A DNA stretch of 15,462 nt from Bacteroidales bacterium (GTDB lineage: Bacteria; Bacteroidota; Bacteroidia; Bacteroidales; UBA932). The DNA is taken from contig JAGABD010000024.1 of assembly GCA_017614795.1 (NCBI GenBank), positions 1 through 15,462 of the forward strand, written 5' to 3'. The stretch's first letter is position 1, and every line of letters begins with the position of its first letter. The position numbers and the translations under genes were made by a program. This document shows positions 1 through 7,263 of this stretch, piece by piece. The notes below the pieces were generated by a model that made no database searches, was not told the DNA's origin, and saw only the letters and a list, made by a program, of their open reading frames with translations.

Positions 1-615
1 CGCCACGGAAAGAAGAATTTCGCATTCTTCCACATTGTAGTGGCAGATTCACGTTCACCGCGTGACGGTCGTTTCATCGAGCAGATCGGCTCGTACAACC
101 CCAACACCAACCCTGCAACCATCGAGCTCAACAGCGAGCGCGCTCTTGCATGGCTCAAAGTTGGCGCCGAACCTACTCTCGTTTGCCGCAGGATCCTCTC
201 CTACGAGGGTGTCCTCCTCCGCAAGCACCTCGACGGCGGTATCGCCAAGGGTGCCCTCACCGAGGAGCAGGCAGATGCAAAATGGAACGAGTGGAAAGCC
301 GGCAGGGATGCCAAGATCGAGGCCAAGAAGTCCTCTCTCGCCAAGGAAGCCATCGCTCAGAAGAAGGCTGCCAAGGATGCCGAGAGCAAAGTGAACGCCG
401 CCCGTGCGGAGGCGATCGCCCAGAAGGCCGCGAAACTCGCCGCCAAGGAAGCCGAGGCTGAAGCCGAAGAAGCTAAGGCAGAGGCCGCCGAGGAGGCAGC
501 GGAAGTTGCAGAGGCAGCCGCCGAGACCTCCGAGGTCGAGGCAGAAGCCCCCGCTGAAGCTCCTGCAGAGGAGACTCCCGCAGAGGAAGCACCCGCCGAG
601 GCTCCCCAGGAATAA
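1..615 (+). CDS. rpsP: 30S ribosomal protein S16, 5' end cut by window
   Basis: Structural protein of the 30S subunit. Reading from base 1 in frame 1 gives RHGKKNFAFFHIVVADSRSP, the S16 N-terminus lacking only about eight residues, so the gene begins just outside the window; the GTG at base 40 is an internal valine, not a start. The S16 core continues through GRFIEQIGSYNPNTNPATI to about residue 75. After it comes a tail of more than 100 residues that is almost only Ala, Glu and Lys, ending in Pro-Ala-Glu repeats. As I recall, many Bacteroidota S16 proteins have such an extension, whereas E. coli S16 has about 82 residues in total. The tail is predicted charged, helical or disordered. rimM follows four bases after the stop, the usual S16-RimM pairing. 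The core assignment is certain; no role of the tail can be read here. Confidence 0.96.
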   Translation, partial: RHGKKNFAFFHIVVADSRSPRDGRFIEQIGSYNPNTNPATIELNSERALAWLKVGAEPTLVCRRILSYEGVLLRKHLDGGIAKGALTEEQADAKWNEWKAGRDAKIEAKKSSLAKEAIAQKKAAKDAESKVNAARAEAIAQKAAKLAAKEAEAEAEEAKAEAAEEAAEVAEAAAETSEVEAEAPAEAPAEETPAEEAPAEAPQE

Positions 616-619
616 TCCA

Positions 620-1093
620 ATGATTCCTGTAGCCAAGATCCTGAAATCTTTCGGCACCGACGGCGGTCTTCTCGTAAGCAGCGGCGTCGAGCTCGAAGAA
701 CTGGACATCAAGGAACCCGTATTCATCGTTTTCGATGGGTTGCGGGTTCCCTTTTTTATCCAGGCGCTGGAAGCTAAGGGATCGCGCTACATTCTCCATC
801 TCAACGACATCTCCAACCTTGCCGACGCCGAAGAAGTGGTCGGCAGGGAGATATTCGCGGACGTCGAAACCGAAGAGGATGACGAAGCGGATTTCACAGG
901 CTGGCAGGTACTGGACCACGGCACTCCCGTAGGCGAAGTAAGCGGCGAAGAGCCCATCCCCGGCAATCCCTGCCTTTACCTGCGCCGCCCCGGCGGAGAC
1001 GAGGTTCTCATCCCCCTTCATCCCGATTTCGTGGAAGGGGTCGACCGGGAACGTAAAAAACTTTTGCTAAATTTGCCGGAAGGACTACTATGA
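620..1093 (+). CDS. rimM: Ribosome maturation factor RimM
   Basis: RimM assists assembly of the 30S head, binding S19 and helping 16S rRNA maturation. The ATG at 620 lies four bases after the rpsP stop and gives 157 residues, close to the family's usual 160-180. The start MIPVAKILKSFGTDGGLLVS matches the RimM N-terminal barrel (family form: V-G-K-I-x-K-x-H-G-x-x-G). The C-terminal half, from about residue 90 (GWQVLD...GTPVGEV, then VLIPLHPDFVEGVD), is the PRC-barrel, with the characteristic ending in which a conserved acidic segment precedes a short strand. An open frame extends upstream of 620, but that part only shadows the rpsP tail. The stop overlaps the next start as ATGA at 1090-1093, so translation of the downstream phosphatase is probably coupled. 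Confidence 0.93.
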   Translation: MIPVAKILKSFGTDGGLLVSSGVELEELDIKEPVFIVFDGLRVPFFIQALEAKGSRYILHLNDISNLADAEEVVGREIFADVETEEDDEADFTGWQVLDHGTPVGEVSGEEPIPGNPCLYLRRPGGDEVLIPLHPDFVEGVDRERKKLLLNLPEGLL

Positions 1094-2346
1094 TTATGAC
1101 ACTGATTTCCATTATTCTCCAGGTCGCTCTCGGCCTCTTCGCCCAGCAGCCCAACCTCGCGGCCGGCAACCTCAGCGGCTATCAGCCCCTCGACACAGTT
1201 GTGACTCCTGCCCCCGCAGGCTACAAACCGTTCTATATCAGCCATATCGCCCGTCACGGCAGTCGTTTCGAACTGAACGGCAAACCGTTCAAGGTGATCG
1301 AAGACCTCGACAAATACGCCAACGCCGGAGAGCTTACCCCCGAAGGACTCGAGCTTCTGCAGAACCTCCGCACCCTCCAGGGAATGGCGGAAGGCAACTA
1401 CGGCAAACTGACCGCGGTCGGAGCCGAAGAGCACAGGGGAATATGCGAAAGGATGATGAACAATTATCCCGAAGTGTTCAACAATCCTAAAAGGACCAAC
1501 GTCGAAACCTATTCCACCAAGAGCGGAAGGGTGCTGAAGAGCAGGGAGAGCTTCATCGAGCAGATGAAGGACAACGCCCCCGGCCTCAACATCGTGAAAT
1601 ACCACGAGACCAAGGACAAGAACGACCGCGAGTCTGTCGAAGTGCGCGGATACGACATTCCCAAGGATGTGGAAGCGGCCGGCAAGAAGGACGTGAAGCA
1701 CTACTCCAAGTACGAGAAGGCGCTCCGCAGCCAGTACGACTACAACGCCTTCGCGGCGAAGATCTTCGTGCATCCCGACTCCATTTCGACAAAGGATCTC
1801 GGCAGCATCGCAAGGAACTGCTACAACGCTCTCAAGAACGGCGTGGTGAACAACATCGAGTCGATGAACCTAGGCAGGTACTACACCCCTTCGGAACTTT
1901 ACGCCCTCTGGCTGGTCGGCGATTTCTGGTGGGCAAAGCTTATGCGCTACCCCGACTACCGCTACTACAGGGTGGACTGGTCCGGCAAAGGTTTCGTCAA
2001 GTGCCTGATCGAAGATGCCGACGAAGCCGTCGGCAAGCGTTCGCACACCGCGGCCACGCTGCGTTTCAGCCACGACACCTACCTGATGCCGATAATGTGC
2101 ACCTTCCCTCTTGAAGAAGTGTATCTCGACTGCGATCCCATGGAGATTCCCGAGCGCTTCCAGAACTTCAGGATCATCTGCCCCGCCTGCAACATACAGA
2201 TGGTCTTCTACCGCAACAACAGGAACAAGGTTCTGGTGAAGTTCCTCCTCAACGAGAAGGAGACCCGCATCCACGGGTTCGAGCCCGACAACGCGTGCTT
2301 CTACGAGTGGCCGCGCCTGAGGGCATATCTCAAGAGCATTATCTAG
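1090..2346 (+). CDS. Secreted histidine acid phosphatase (phytase/MINPP-like)
   Basis: Predicted exported phosphomonoesterase of histidine phosphatase clan branch 2 (acid phosphatase, phytase, MINPP). The ATG at 1090 overlaps the rimM stop; an ATG at 1096 is a weaker alternative. Residues 1-19 form a hydrophobic signal peptide (MIMTLISIILQVALGLFAQ). The catalytic motif RHGSR is at residues 55-59, with His56 the expected phospho-acceptor. SHDTYLMP at 327-334 supplies the HD pair expected to act as proton donor; a MINPP of the classical type would have HAE here. LTPEGLELLQNL and GAEEHRGICERM match the conserved helix and second-arginine region of the family. At 418 residues the length is normal. 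Substrate is unknown: inositol phosphates, sugar phosphates or general phosphate scavenging are all possible. Its place behind rpsP-rimM shows no functional link. It converges on the DUF5686 gene and shares its last four bases with it. Confidence 0.85.
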   Translation: MIMTLISIILQVALGLFAQQPNLAAGNLSGYQPLDTVVTPAPAGYKPFYISHIARHGSRFELNGKPFKVIEDLDKYANAGELTPEGLELLQNLRTLQGMAEGNYGKLTAVGAEEHRGICERMMNNYPEVFNNPKRTNVETYSTKSGRVLKSRESFIEQMKDNAPGLNIVKYHETKDKNDRESVEVRGYDIPKDVEAAGKKDVKHYSKYEKALRSQYDYNAFAAKIFVHPDSISTKDLGSIARNCYNALKNGVVNNIESMNLGRYYTPSELYALWLVGDFWWAKLMRYPDYRYYRVDWSGKGFVKCLIEDADEAVGKRSHTAATLRFSHDTYLMPIMCTFPLEEVYLDCDPMEIPERFQNFRIICPACNIQMVFYRNNRNKVLVKFLLNEKETRIHGFEPDNACFYEWPRLRAYLKSII

Positions 2347-4928
2347 AAGCGGAATTCCGCACCTATCTGAACGGCGAAATTGGATGTCTTGATGTGATTC
2401 AGCACCATTTCGCCGGTTCCTGTCTTGGCTTCGTTCACTACCAGGCGCTCGTTGCGGTGGGTGACTCGCCAGAAGCAGTCCACACGCAGGAACTTGAGGA
2501 TGTTGCTGATGCCGGCGCCCAGCTCCACATAAGGCGTCTTGCCCAGTTTGGAGGTGCCGTTGGGGAAGAGCATCGGAGCGCGCATTCCCGAGGTGCCTTC
2601 GAAGTCGGCGACATTGCCGTTGTTCTTGTCTGAAAGCGAACCCCATGTAGCCTTGGCGGTGAATTCTTCACGAAGGCCGAGGCGGCGGATGAGGGGAATC
2701 TTGCCGAGGAAGTATCCCCAGAAGCAATGGTTGTAGAAGACGCTCACCCAGGTGTCGGAAGCGAATTCCATATAATCCATGCACGAGAACGCCCACTTGT
2801 TCAGAAGGAAGGTGCTGTTGCCTTCGTGCAGATGCAGAAGCGGGTATGGCACGGTGCCGTAGATCTTTCCGGCGTTCACCATTAGCAGCGTCTGGCCGAA
2901 AGGAGGAGTGTTGGGGTTCCACACCATCGTCACCTCCGGGCGGAAGTAGCTGTAGTCGTTCTTGCGGATGCCTCCCACCGAGCCAGCCGCGGTCAGATAC
3001 ACTACCGGGTAGTTGGTATGGACGTAGGACTTGGTAAAGAATCCGCGGTTCACGGTCTCCTTGTAGGAGAAGCGAAGCGTAGCATACATCTCGTTGCAGG
3101 CCACGCTGTGCACGTCGCTGCTGTCGCGGTCGAGCATCGGCACCCGGAAGGCCTGGTCCACCCATCGCTTCTCGCTGGGGTAGTATCTGCGGAGATTGAA
3201 GCCCACAGTGCCGTTGAAGTTCATATTGAACTCGTGCTCGTACTTGCCGTAGAAGTCGCTCATCAGCGAAAGCCTCACGTTATGGTTGCCTCCGAAGATG
3301 GATGCGAAGATGTTGCCCTCGGTGAGGGCGTTTTCGCTGCTGCCCAGCTGGTAGACGTCGTATTTGGCGCCGAGGGTGAGCTTGCGTTCGGGCTCGCGCC
3401 CGAACAAGTGCTCCCAGCTTCCGCCTCCCTTGAATGTGAGGTCCTTGGTGCCGTAGGCGACATAACCCGTATACCTGTTGCTGCGGCTGAAGTTCTTTGT
3501 GGTACGCATTCCGAACTGCGGCCGGATGCCCTCCAGGTCGTTGAAGCTGACCAGCTTGAAGTACGGACCTATGCTTATCTTGTCGAACTCCCAGTATCCG
3601 TTGATGAGGGTGTAGACGATGTTGTACAGGTTCTTGTACATCGGCACCGTCTTGATGCGGTCCACCATCTCGTAGACGCTCTGCTCCTTTTCGGTAAGAG
3701 GCTCGGGGCGCACCGCCACCCAGTAGGACTCGTCCTTGTGCCCGGCATCTTCACTCACCCGCACCTGGCCCGAGCCTATGCTGAGCTTCTCCCCCGTATC
3801 GAAGTGGACGTCGCTGTACACCATCTCGCGCTTGCCGATGAAAGAGAGCATCTTGGACGAATCGCTGAGGCTCATCGACAGGTCGGCGTAGAGCTTGTCG
3901 GACTTGTAGAACCAGGTGGAATCCGGCTGGCGGGCATATTCGGCGTCCAGCACCAGGTCGCGCAGGAAGTTCACGTTGGTGGTATTGCGCATATTGGCGT
4001 GGATGCTGCGTATTGCGAAGTCCTCGGCGTCTATCTTCATCTCGCCGTCGAAGGTCGGGGTGGAGACGAGGGGCTTGGGATGGTAGCGCACCAGCAGAGT
4101 CTTGCGTCCATCCACCATCAGAGAGTCGATGATGTAGTAGTTGTAGTACAGCAGGGCCGCGGGCTGGATGGGCGAAGGGAACTCGATGCCGAATGCGTTG
4201 ATGAAGGGGTTGTAGAAATTCACCTTCAGGTGCATGGAGCCGGTGAACTGGCTCAGGAGGTTCATATCCGGGTTCACGCCCGAGATGCGGTTCGCCGTCA
4301 CCGTTTCGTTGTTCACCTCGGGATTGGAGGAATGGCGCTTTCGCACCACCGACTCCGAGATCATCACAGGTAGATACGGCACGCCCGAAATGGCCGAGGT
4401 GTCCACATAGTCGAACACGAAGCCGAACTCCCTCTTGAATCGTCTCGAAGTGAACTGCTCGTACGGGTGAGTGAGGTCCAGCTCCATCTTGTTGTAGACC
4501 TCGCAATTATAGCTCTCGTGGCGGTCCGGATCGTTGCGGTCGCGGCGGGACTGGATGTTCGCCAGAAGCCTGCGGGCCTTCTTGTTGTCGGCCTTCACGC
4601 GAGAGGCGTTCAGTTCGTTCTTCGTGAGCTTGAGCTTGAAGTTGACCTCGGTGAACTTGCCCGGGGTGACCGTCACGGTCTTGGGGTCGTAGCCGAGGAG
4701 ATGGGCGGTGACGCTGGTGCGGCTGAGGTCCCTGCACTCGAGGTTGTAGTAGCCGTCGAGGTCGGTGGTGATGCCCACGGTGGTGTCGTCGAAATACACT
4801 CCTACGAAGGGGATGCCCTCGCCCGCCTCGTCCGTCACACGGCCACGGATTTTCGTGGTCTGGGCGGCCGCCTGCACGCTGAACGCGAGCAGGAGCACGG
4901 TGAGTATGTATTTCGCCATCGCTTTCAT
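2343..4928 (-). CDS. DUF5686-type outer-membrane protein with carboxypeptidase-regulatory-like domain
   Basis: Large exported protein of unknown function, 861 residues from the ATG at 4928. The ATG at 4919 (MAKYILTVLLLAF) is equally possible. A TTG at 4949 is rejected because it lies inside a -7 promoter box. A signal peptide (ILTVLLLAFSVQAAAQ) is followed at about residues 24-100 by a CarboxypepD_reg-like beta-sandwich (IRGRVTDEAGEGIPFVGVYF ... TDLDGYYNLE), the plug-like module common in Bacteroidota outer-membrane proteins. The remainder, with alternating aromatic strands and a final VQIGAEFRF ending in Phe, reads as DUF5686 and as an outer-membrane beta-barrel. There is no TonB box or SusD partner nearby, so a SusC-type transporter is unlikely. 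It starts ten bases after the ispE stop and is probably the last gene of the suf-ispE unit, with its own possible promoter. Family assignment is from remembered pattern. Confidence 0.82.
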   Translation of the reverse strand: MKAMAKYILTVLLLAFSVQAAAQTTKIRGRVTDEAGEGIPFVGVYFDDTTVGITTDLDGYYNLECRDLSRTSVTAHLLGYDPKTVTVTPGKFTEVNFKLKLTKNELNASRVKADNKKARRLLANIQSRRDRNDPDRHESYNCEVYNKMELDLTHPYEQFTSRRFKREFGFVFDYVDTSAISGVPYLPVMISESVVRKRHSSNPEVNNETVTANRISGVNPDMNLLSQFTGSMHLKVNFYNPFINAFGIEFPSPIQPAALLYYNYYIIDSLMVDGRKTLLVRYHPKPLVSTPTFDGEMKIDAEDFAIRSIHANMRNTTNVNFLRDLVLDAEYARQPDSTWFYKSDKLYADLSMSLSDSSKMLSFIGKREMVYSDVHFDTGEKLSIGSGQVRVSEDAGHKDESYWVAVRPEPLTEKEQSVYEMVDRIKTVPMYKNLYNIVYTLINGYWEFDKISIGPYFKLVSFNDLEGIRPQFGMRTTKNFSRSNRYTGYVAYGTKDLTFKGGGSWEHLFGREPERKLTLGAKYDVYQLGSSENALTEGNIFASIFGGNHNVRLSLMSDFYGKYEHEFNMNFNGTVGFNLRRYYPSEKRWVDQAFRVPMLDRDSSDVHSVACNEMYATLRFSYKETVNRGFFTKSYVHTNYPVVYLTAAGSVGGIRKNDYSYFRPEVTMVWNPNTPPFGQTLLMVNAGKIYGTVPYPLLHLHEGNSTFLLNKWAFSCMDYMEFASDTWVSVFYNHCFWGYFLGKIPLIRRLGLREEFTAKATWGSLSDKNNGNVADFEGTSGMRAPMLFPNGTSKLGKTPYVELGAGISNILKFLRVDCFWRVTHRNERLVVNEAKTGTGEMVLNHIKTSNFAVQIGAEFRF

Positions 4929-4938
4929 CTTCAGGCAA

Positions 4939-5937
4939 TTATTCTGCAAATATACCGAAAACCGCCGAACCCGACCCGGTCATCGCCGCATACACGGCAC
5001 CCTTTGCATACATCTCCTCCTTCAACTCCGCAATCTTCGGATACAGCGGAAATACGCTCCGCTCGAAGTCGTTCACCACGGCGTCCTTCCACTGTTCGAC
5101 GGGAAGTTTTAGGGCTTCCCGCAGAGGGGTGGCGCTACCACCGTCCCTAGATTCCGGACGGTAGGAGCAAAATTGGCCGGAATCGTTACCACCGTCCGTC
5201 GTTTCGGGACGGTAGGAACGGTCGGGCAGGTGTGACAGGTCGGAACTGTCAGGCTGGGCGGAACGGCCTGGCCGGTCGGAACGGACCGAGGCGTCAAGTC
5301 CCATGTAAGCCTCGCGAGTGCTTACCGCTATTCCTTCCGGTATCGCTATCTCAAAGCGATACCCCGAAAGGTCGATGTCAAAAGCCTCGAGGATTTCGCC
5401 GCGTCCGGTGGCAAACATCGGACGGTTGTAGATGAAGAAGGCGCAATCGCTGCCGAGACGCGCGGCGCGGGCCGCGAGCGCATCTTCCGAAAGGCCGAGC
5501 GCGAACATTTCATTCAAGGCCTTGAGCATAAATGCACCGTCTGCGCTGCCGCCTCCGAGCCCCGCCCCGACGGGGGAATTCTTCTCCAGGCGCACCTTCA
5601 CGGCGGGAATTCCGAACTCGTCGCAAAGCAGGCGCCAGGCCTTGGCCACAAGGTCGTCTTCAGGCGCCCAGCCCCTATACTCGGGGCCGGAGATCTCCAG
5701 CCATTCGGCTGGATCCTCCGGCTGGCGGCCCTTCGGCCGCATTATTAGGGGTTCCTCCCCTAATGTACCCCGCCGACGCCGTGCGTCGGTTGTATCCGGG
5801 GCAAGGGGTTCTATCTCCAGAATATCGCCGAAGGCATCGCACGGAACGAACAGGGTCTCGAGGTCATGGTAGCCGTCTGCACGGCGGCCAAGCACCCTGA
5901 GGCCCAGGTTCAGTTTGACGTTGGGGCGGAGAATCAT
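4939..5937 (-). CDS. ispE: 4-diphosphocytidyl-2-C-methyl-D-erythritol kinase with two in-frame insertions
   Basis: GHMP kinase that phosphorylates CDP-methylerythritol in the MEP isoprenoid pathway (cytoplasm). The ATG at 5937 overlaps the sufD stop as ATGA; further upstream the frame only shadows sufD. Visible motifs are PNVKLNLGLRVLGRRADGYH at residues 5-24, the ATP-binding loop SPVGAGLGGGSAD at 121-133, LGSDCAFFI at 161-169 and AAMTGSGSAVFGIF near the C-terminus, so the catalytic frame is intact. At 332 residues it is roughly 55-60 longer than I expect for Bacteroidota IspE. The excess lies in two low-complexity, palindrome-rich segments: about residues 46-79 (between LEIEPL and LEISGPE) and about 216-269 (between EAYMGLDA and PLREALKL). 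Both fall between conserved blocks, probably in surface loops. There are no stops or frame breaks, so the enzyme is likely functional. Confidence in identity is high; in insertion borders, moderate. Confidence 0.93.
   Translation of the reverse strand: MILRPNVKLNLGLRVLGRRADGYHDLETLFVPCDAFGDILEIEPLAPDTTDARRRRGTLGEEPLIMRPKGRQPEDPAEWLEISGPEYRGWAPEDDLVAKAWRLLCDEFGIPAVKVRLEKNSPVGAGLGGGSADGAFMLKALNEMFALGLSEDALAARAARLGSDCAFFIYNRPMFATGRGEILEAFDIDLSGYRFEIAIPEGIAVSTREAYMGLDASVRSDRPGRSAQPDSSDLSHLPDRSYRPETTDGGNDSGQFCSYRPESRDGGSATPLREALKLPVEQWKDAVVNDFERSVFPLYPKIAELKEEMYAKGAVYAAMTGSGSAVFGIFAE
4947..4954 (-). promoter_or_regulatory. Putative internal -7 box ahead of the DUF5686 gene
   Basis: The minus strand reads TATATTTG, the same octamer as ahead of sufB, placed inside the last codons of ispE (before its stop at 4941-4939) and about 18 bases before the ATG at 4928. 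It could give the DUF5686 gene its own transcription in addition to readthrough from the suf operon. No clear -33 element is seen, and in coding sequence a chance match is possible. Confidence 0.42.
5141..5212. repeat. Paired palindromic repeat inside ispE (copy 1 of a shared element)
   Basis: Two 21-bp palindromes at 5141-5161 and 5192-5212, each CCGTCC, nine bases, GGACGG, spaced 51 bases start to start with a 30-base linker (beginning TAGGAGCAAAATTGGCC on the plus strand). The arrangement and linker match 10159-10230 in apbE. In ispE it is read from the minus strand as a 17-residue duplication (SYRPETTDGG ... SYRPESRDGG). Confidence 0.85.
5220..5291. repeat. Four degenerate 18-bp tandem units inside ispE
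   Basis: Units begin at 5220, 5238, 5256 and 5274. On the plus strand the last three start GGTCGGAAC, GGGCGGAAC and GGTCGGAAC; the first is more diverged (GGTCGGGCA). The period of six codons keeps ispE in frame. Small inverted repeats lie in and across units: TGACAG/CTGTCA at 5233-5251, CGGCC/GGCCG at 5264-5274, CGGTC/GACCG at 5273-5288. It adjoins the paired palindromes and completes the second ispE insertion. Confidence 0.7.
5689..5789. repeat. Cluster of five palindromes in the first ispE insertion
   Basis: Within 101 bases there are five perfect inverted repeats: GGAGATCTCC (5689-5698); CCAGCC/GGCTGG with a 4-base loop (5697-5712); GCGGCC/GGCCGC with a 4-base loop (5725-5740); ATTAGGGG/CCCCTAAT with a 5-base loop (5744-5764); CCGACGC/GCGTCGG with a 3-base loop (5773-5789). 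Translated on the minus strand they encode the Arg/Pro-rich segment around residues 50-79 of IspE and the start of LEISGPE. Confidence 0.75.
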
Positions 5938-6521
5938 ATCTTCGAGATGAGTTTTTCCTGGATGTCGTCCGGAAGGCGATGAAGCACGTCCGAGATGAAG
6001 GAAATCACCTGCATGCGCTTGGCCTCCTCTTCGGGAATGCCGCGCGAACGCATGTAAAAGAGTTCGTCGGGATTGAGACGGCCGACGCTGGCGCCGTGCG
6101 AACACTTCACGTCGTCGGCGTAGATTTCCAGTTTGGGACTGGTCTCCACCTTGCCGTCGGACATCAGCAGGGTGTGGTTCTCCTGGTAGGCCTCCGTCTG
6201 CTGTGCGTCCGGAGCCACGTAGATGAGGCCGTTGAACTTGGCGGAAGCCCTGTCGCCCACCACTCCCTTGAAAAGCTGGCGCGACTTGGAGCCGCCCACG
6301 AGATGGCGCACGGTGATGTTGAAGTCCACCCGGTCGCCGTTGTTGTTAAGGTACAGAGCGGCTATGTCGAGGTTGGCTCCGGGACGCTCTATGTCTATCT
6401 CGAAGTCCACCTCGCCGTTATAACCCGGCCAGGCGACGAACGTTATGTGCAGGTCGTCGTTCTCTCGCAGGGTAAGGCGCTTGGGCACCTCCTGCCGGCC
6501 GAGTATGTAGATCTTATTCAT
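5934..6521 (-). CDS. sufD: Fe-S assembly scaffold subunit SufD, short form
   Basis: Partner of SufB in the SufBC2D scaffold that assembles Fe-S clusters. The 195-residue product has only the beta-helix core and C-terminal helices. YADDVKCSHGASVGRLNPDELFYMRSRGIP (from about residue 134) is the SufD/SufB hallmark, with Cys140 and His142 at the positions used in cluster building. The end (VISFISDVLHRLPDDIQEKLISKI) is the usual C-terminal helical segment. SufD of E. coli and most relatives is over 400 residues, so about 200 N-terminal residues are absent. The upstream reading frame is occupied by sufC, whose last eight bases overlap this start, so no missing N-terminus is hidden next to it. The ATG at 6521 fits coupled translation. 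It could alternatively be called a minimal SufB/D-family protein, but position between sufC and ispE favours sufD. Confidence 0.87.
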   Translation of the reverse strand: MNKIYILGRQEVPKRLTLRENDDLHITFVAWPGYNGEVDFEIDIERPGANLDIAALYLNNNGDRVDFNITVRHLVGGSKSRQLFKGVVGDRASAKFNGLIYVAPDAQQTEAYQENHTLLMSDGKVETSPKLEIYADDVKCSHGASVGRLNPDELFYMRSRGIPEEEAKRMQVISFISDVLHRLPDDIQEKLISKI

Positions 6522-7263
6522 TTATGCTGTCGTAGCCGCTGTTCTCTATCTGCTCCACGATTTCGCTGCCGCCCGTACGCACGATGCGGCCGCCCTTTAT
6601 CACGTGCACCACGTCGGGCACTATGAGTTCGAGCAGGCGCTTGTAGTGGGTTATGACGATGAAGGACTTCTCCGGAGAACGGAGGGTGTTCACGCCGTCG
6701 GCCACCACCTTGAGGGCGTCCACGTCGAGTCCGCTGTCGGTCTCGTCGAGAATCGCCAGGTCGGGGTCGAGCATCGCCATCTGGAAGACTTCTCCCTTCT
6801 TCTTCTCTCCCCCGCTGAAGCCGACGTTCACCTCGCGCTTGATGAATTCTCCCTTCATCTTCACGAGCGCCGTCTTCGCCTTGAGGAGCTTGAGATAGTC
6901 CGCCGCGGAAAGCTCGGGCAGGCCGTTCGCCTTGCGCTTTGCGTTCACCGCCGCCTTCATAAAGTTGTTGATGCTCACGCCGGGAATCTCGATGGGGTAC
7001 TGGAACGAGAGGAAAAGCCCCGCCCAGGCCCGCTCTTCGGGTGCCATCGCCAGAAGGTCGCGACCCTTGAAGATGATGCTGCCTTTGGTGACTTCGTATC
7101 CCGGACGGCCGGTGAGGACCGCTCCGAGTGTGCTCTTTCCGGCGCCGTTGGGGCCCATCAGGGCGTGCACCTGCCCTTCGGGGATGACAAGGTCGATGCC
7201 GCGGAGGATTTCCTTGCCCTCCACGTTCGCGTGCAAATCGTGTATTTCGAGTAAATTCTTCAT
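6514..7263 (-). CDS. sufC: Fe-S assembly ATPase SufC
   Basis: ABC-type ATPase that drives SufBD conformational change during Fe-S cluster assembly; soluble, cytoplasmic. The 249 residues start [20 protein letters not shown]. Walker A GPNGAGKS is at 37-44, the Q-loop in FLSFQYPIEIPG near 84-95, the signature FSGGEKKK at 149-156 (the Lys-rich continuation is typical of SufC), Walker B LAILDE at 169-174 with D-loop SGLD, and the switch His at 206 in VITHY. The ATG at 7263 shares its A with the sufB stop (TAATG), which fixes the start; the open frame running further upstream to 8568 is only a shadow of sufB. It overlaps sufD by eight bases. All nucleotide-binding residues are present. Confidence 0.97.
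   Translation of the reverse strand: MKNLLEIHDLHANVEGKEILRGIDLVIPEGQVHALMGPNGAGKSTLGAVLTGRPGYEVTKGSIIFKGRDLLAMAPEERAWAGLFLSFQYPIEIPGVSINNFMKAAVNAKRKANGLPELSAADYLKLLKAKTALVKMKGEFIKREVNVGFSGGEKKKGEVFQMAMLDPDLAILDETDSGLDVDALKVVADGVNTLRSPEKSFIVITHYKRLLELIVPDVVHVIKGGRIVRTGGSEIVEQIENSGYDSINE

Noticed and set aside
55..726. Open frame on the minus strand opposite rpsP/rimM (223 codons)
   Set aside because: It is the low-complexity antisense of the Ala/Glu-rich S16 tail (Gly/Leu/Cys-rich product) and crosses into rimM; the sense products are unmistakable.
3018..4373. Long plus-strand open frame (451 codons)
   Set aside because: Antisense of the DUF5686 gene; the product is rich in Val, His, Glu and Ala with no recognisable domain, as expected of a reverse-frame shadow in high-GC DNA.
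5141..5291. A small CRISPR array
   Set aside because: Only two regular units with a related linker, located inside a translated conserved gene; no Cas genes and no unique spacers.
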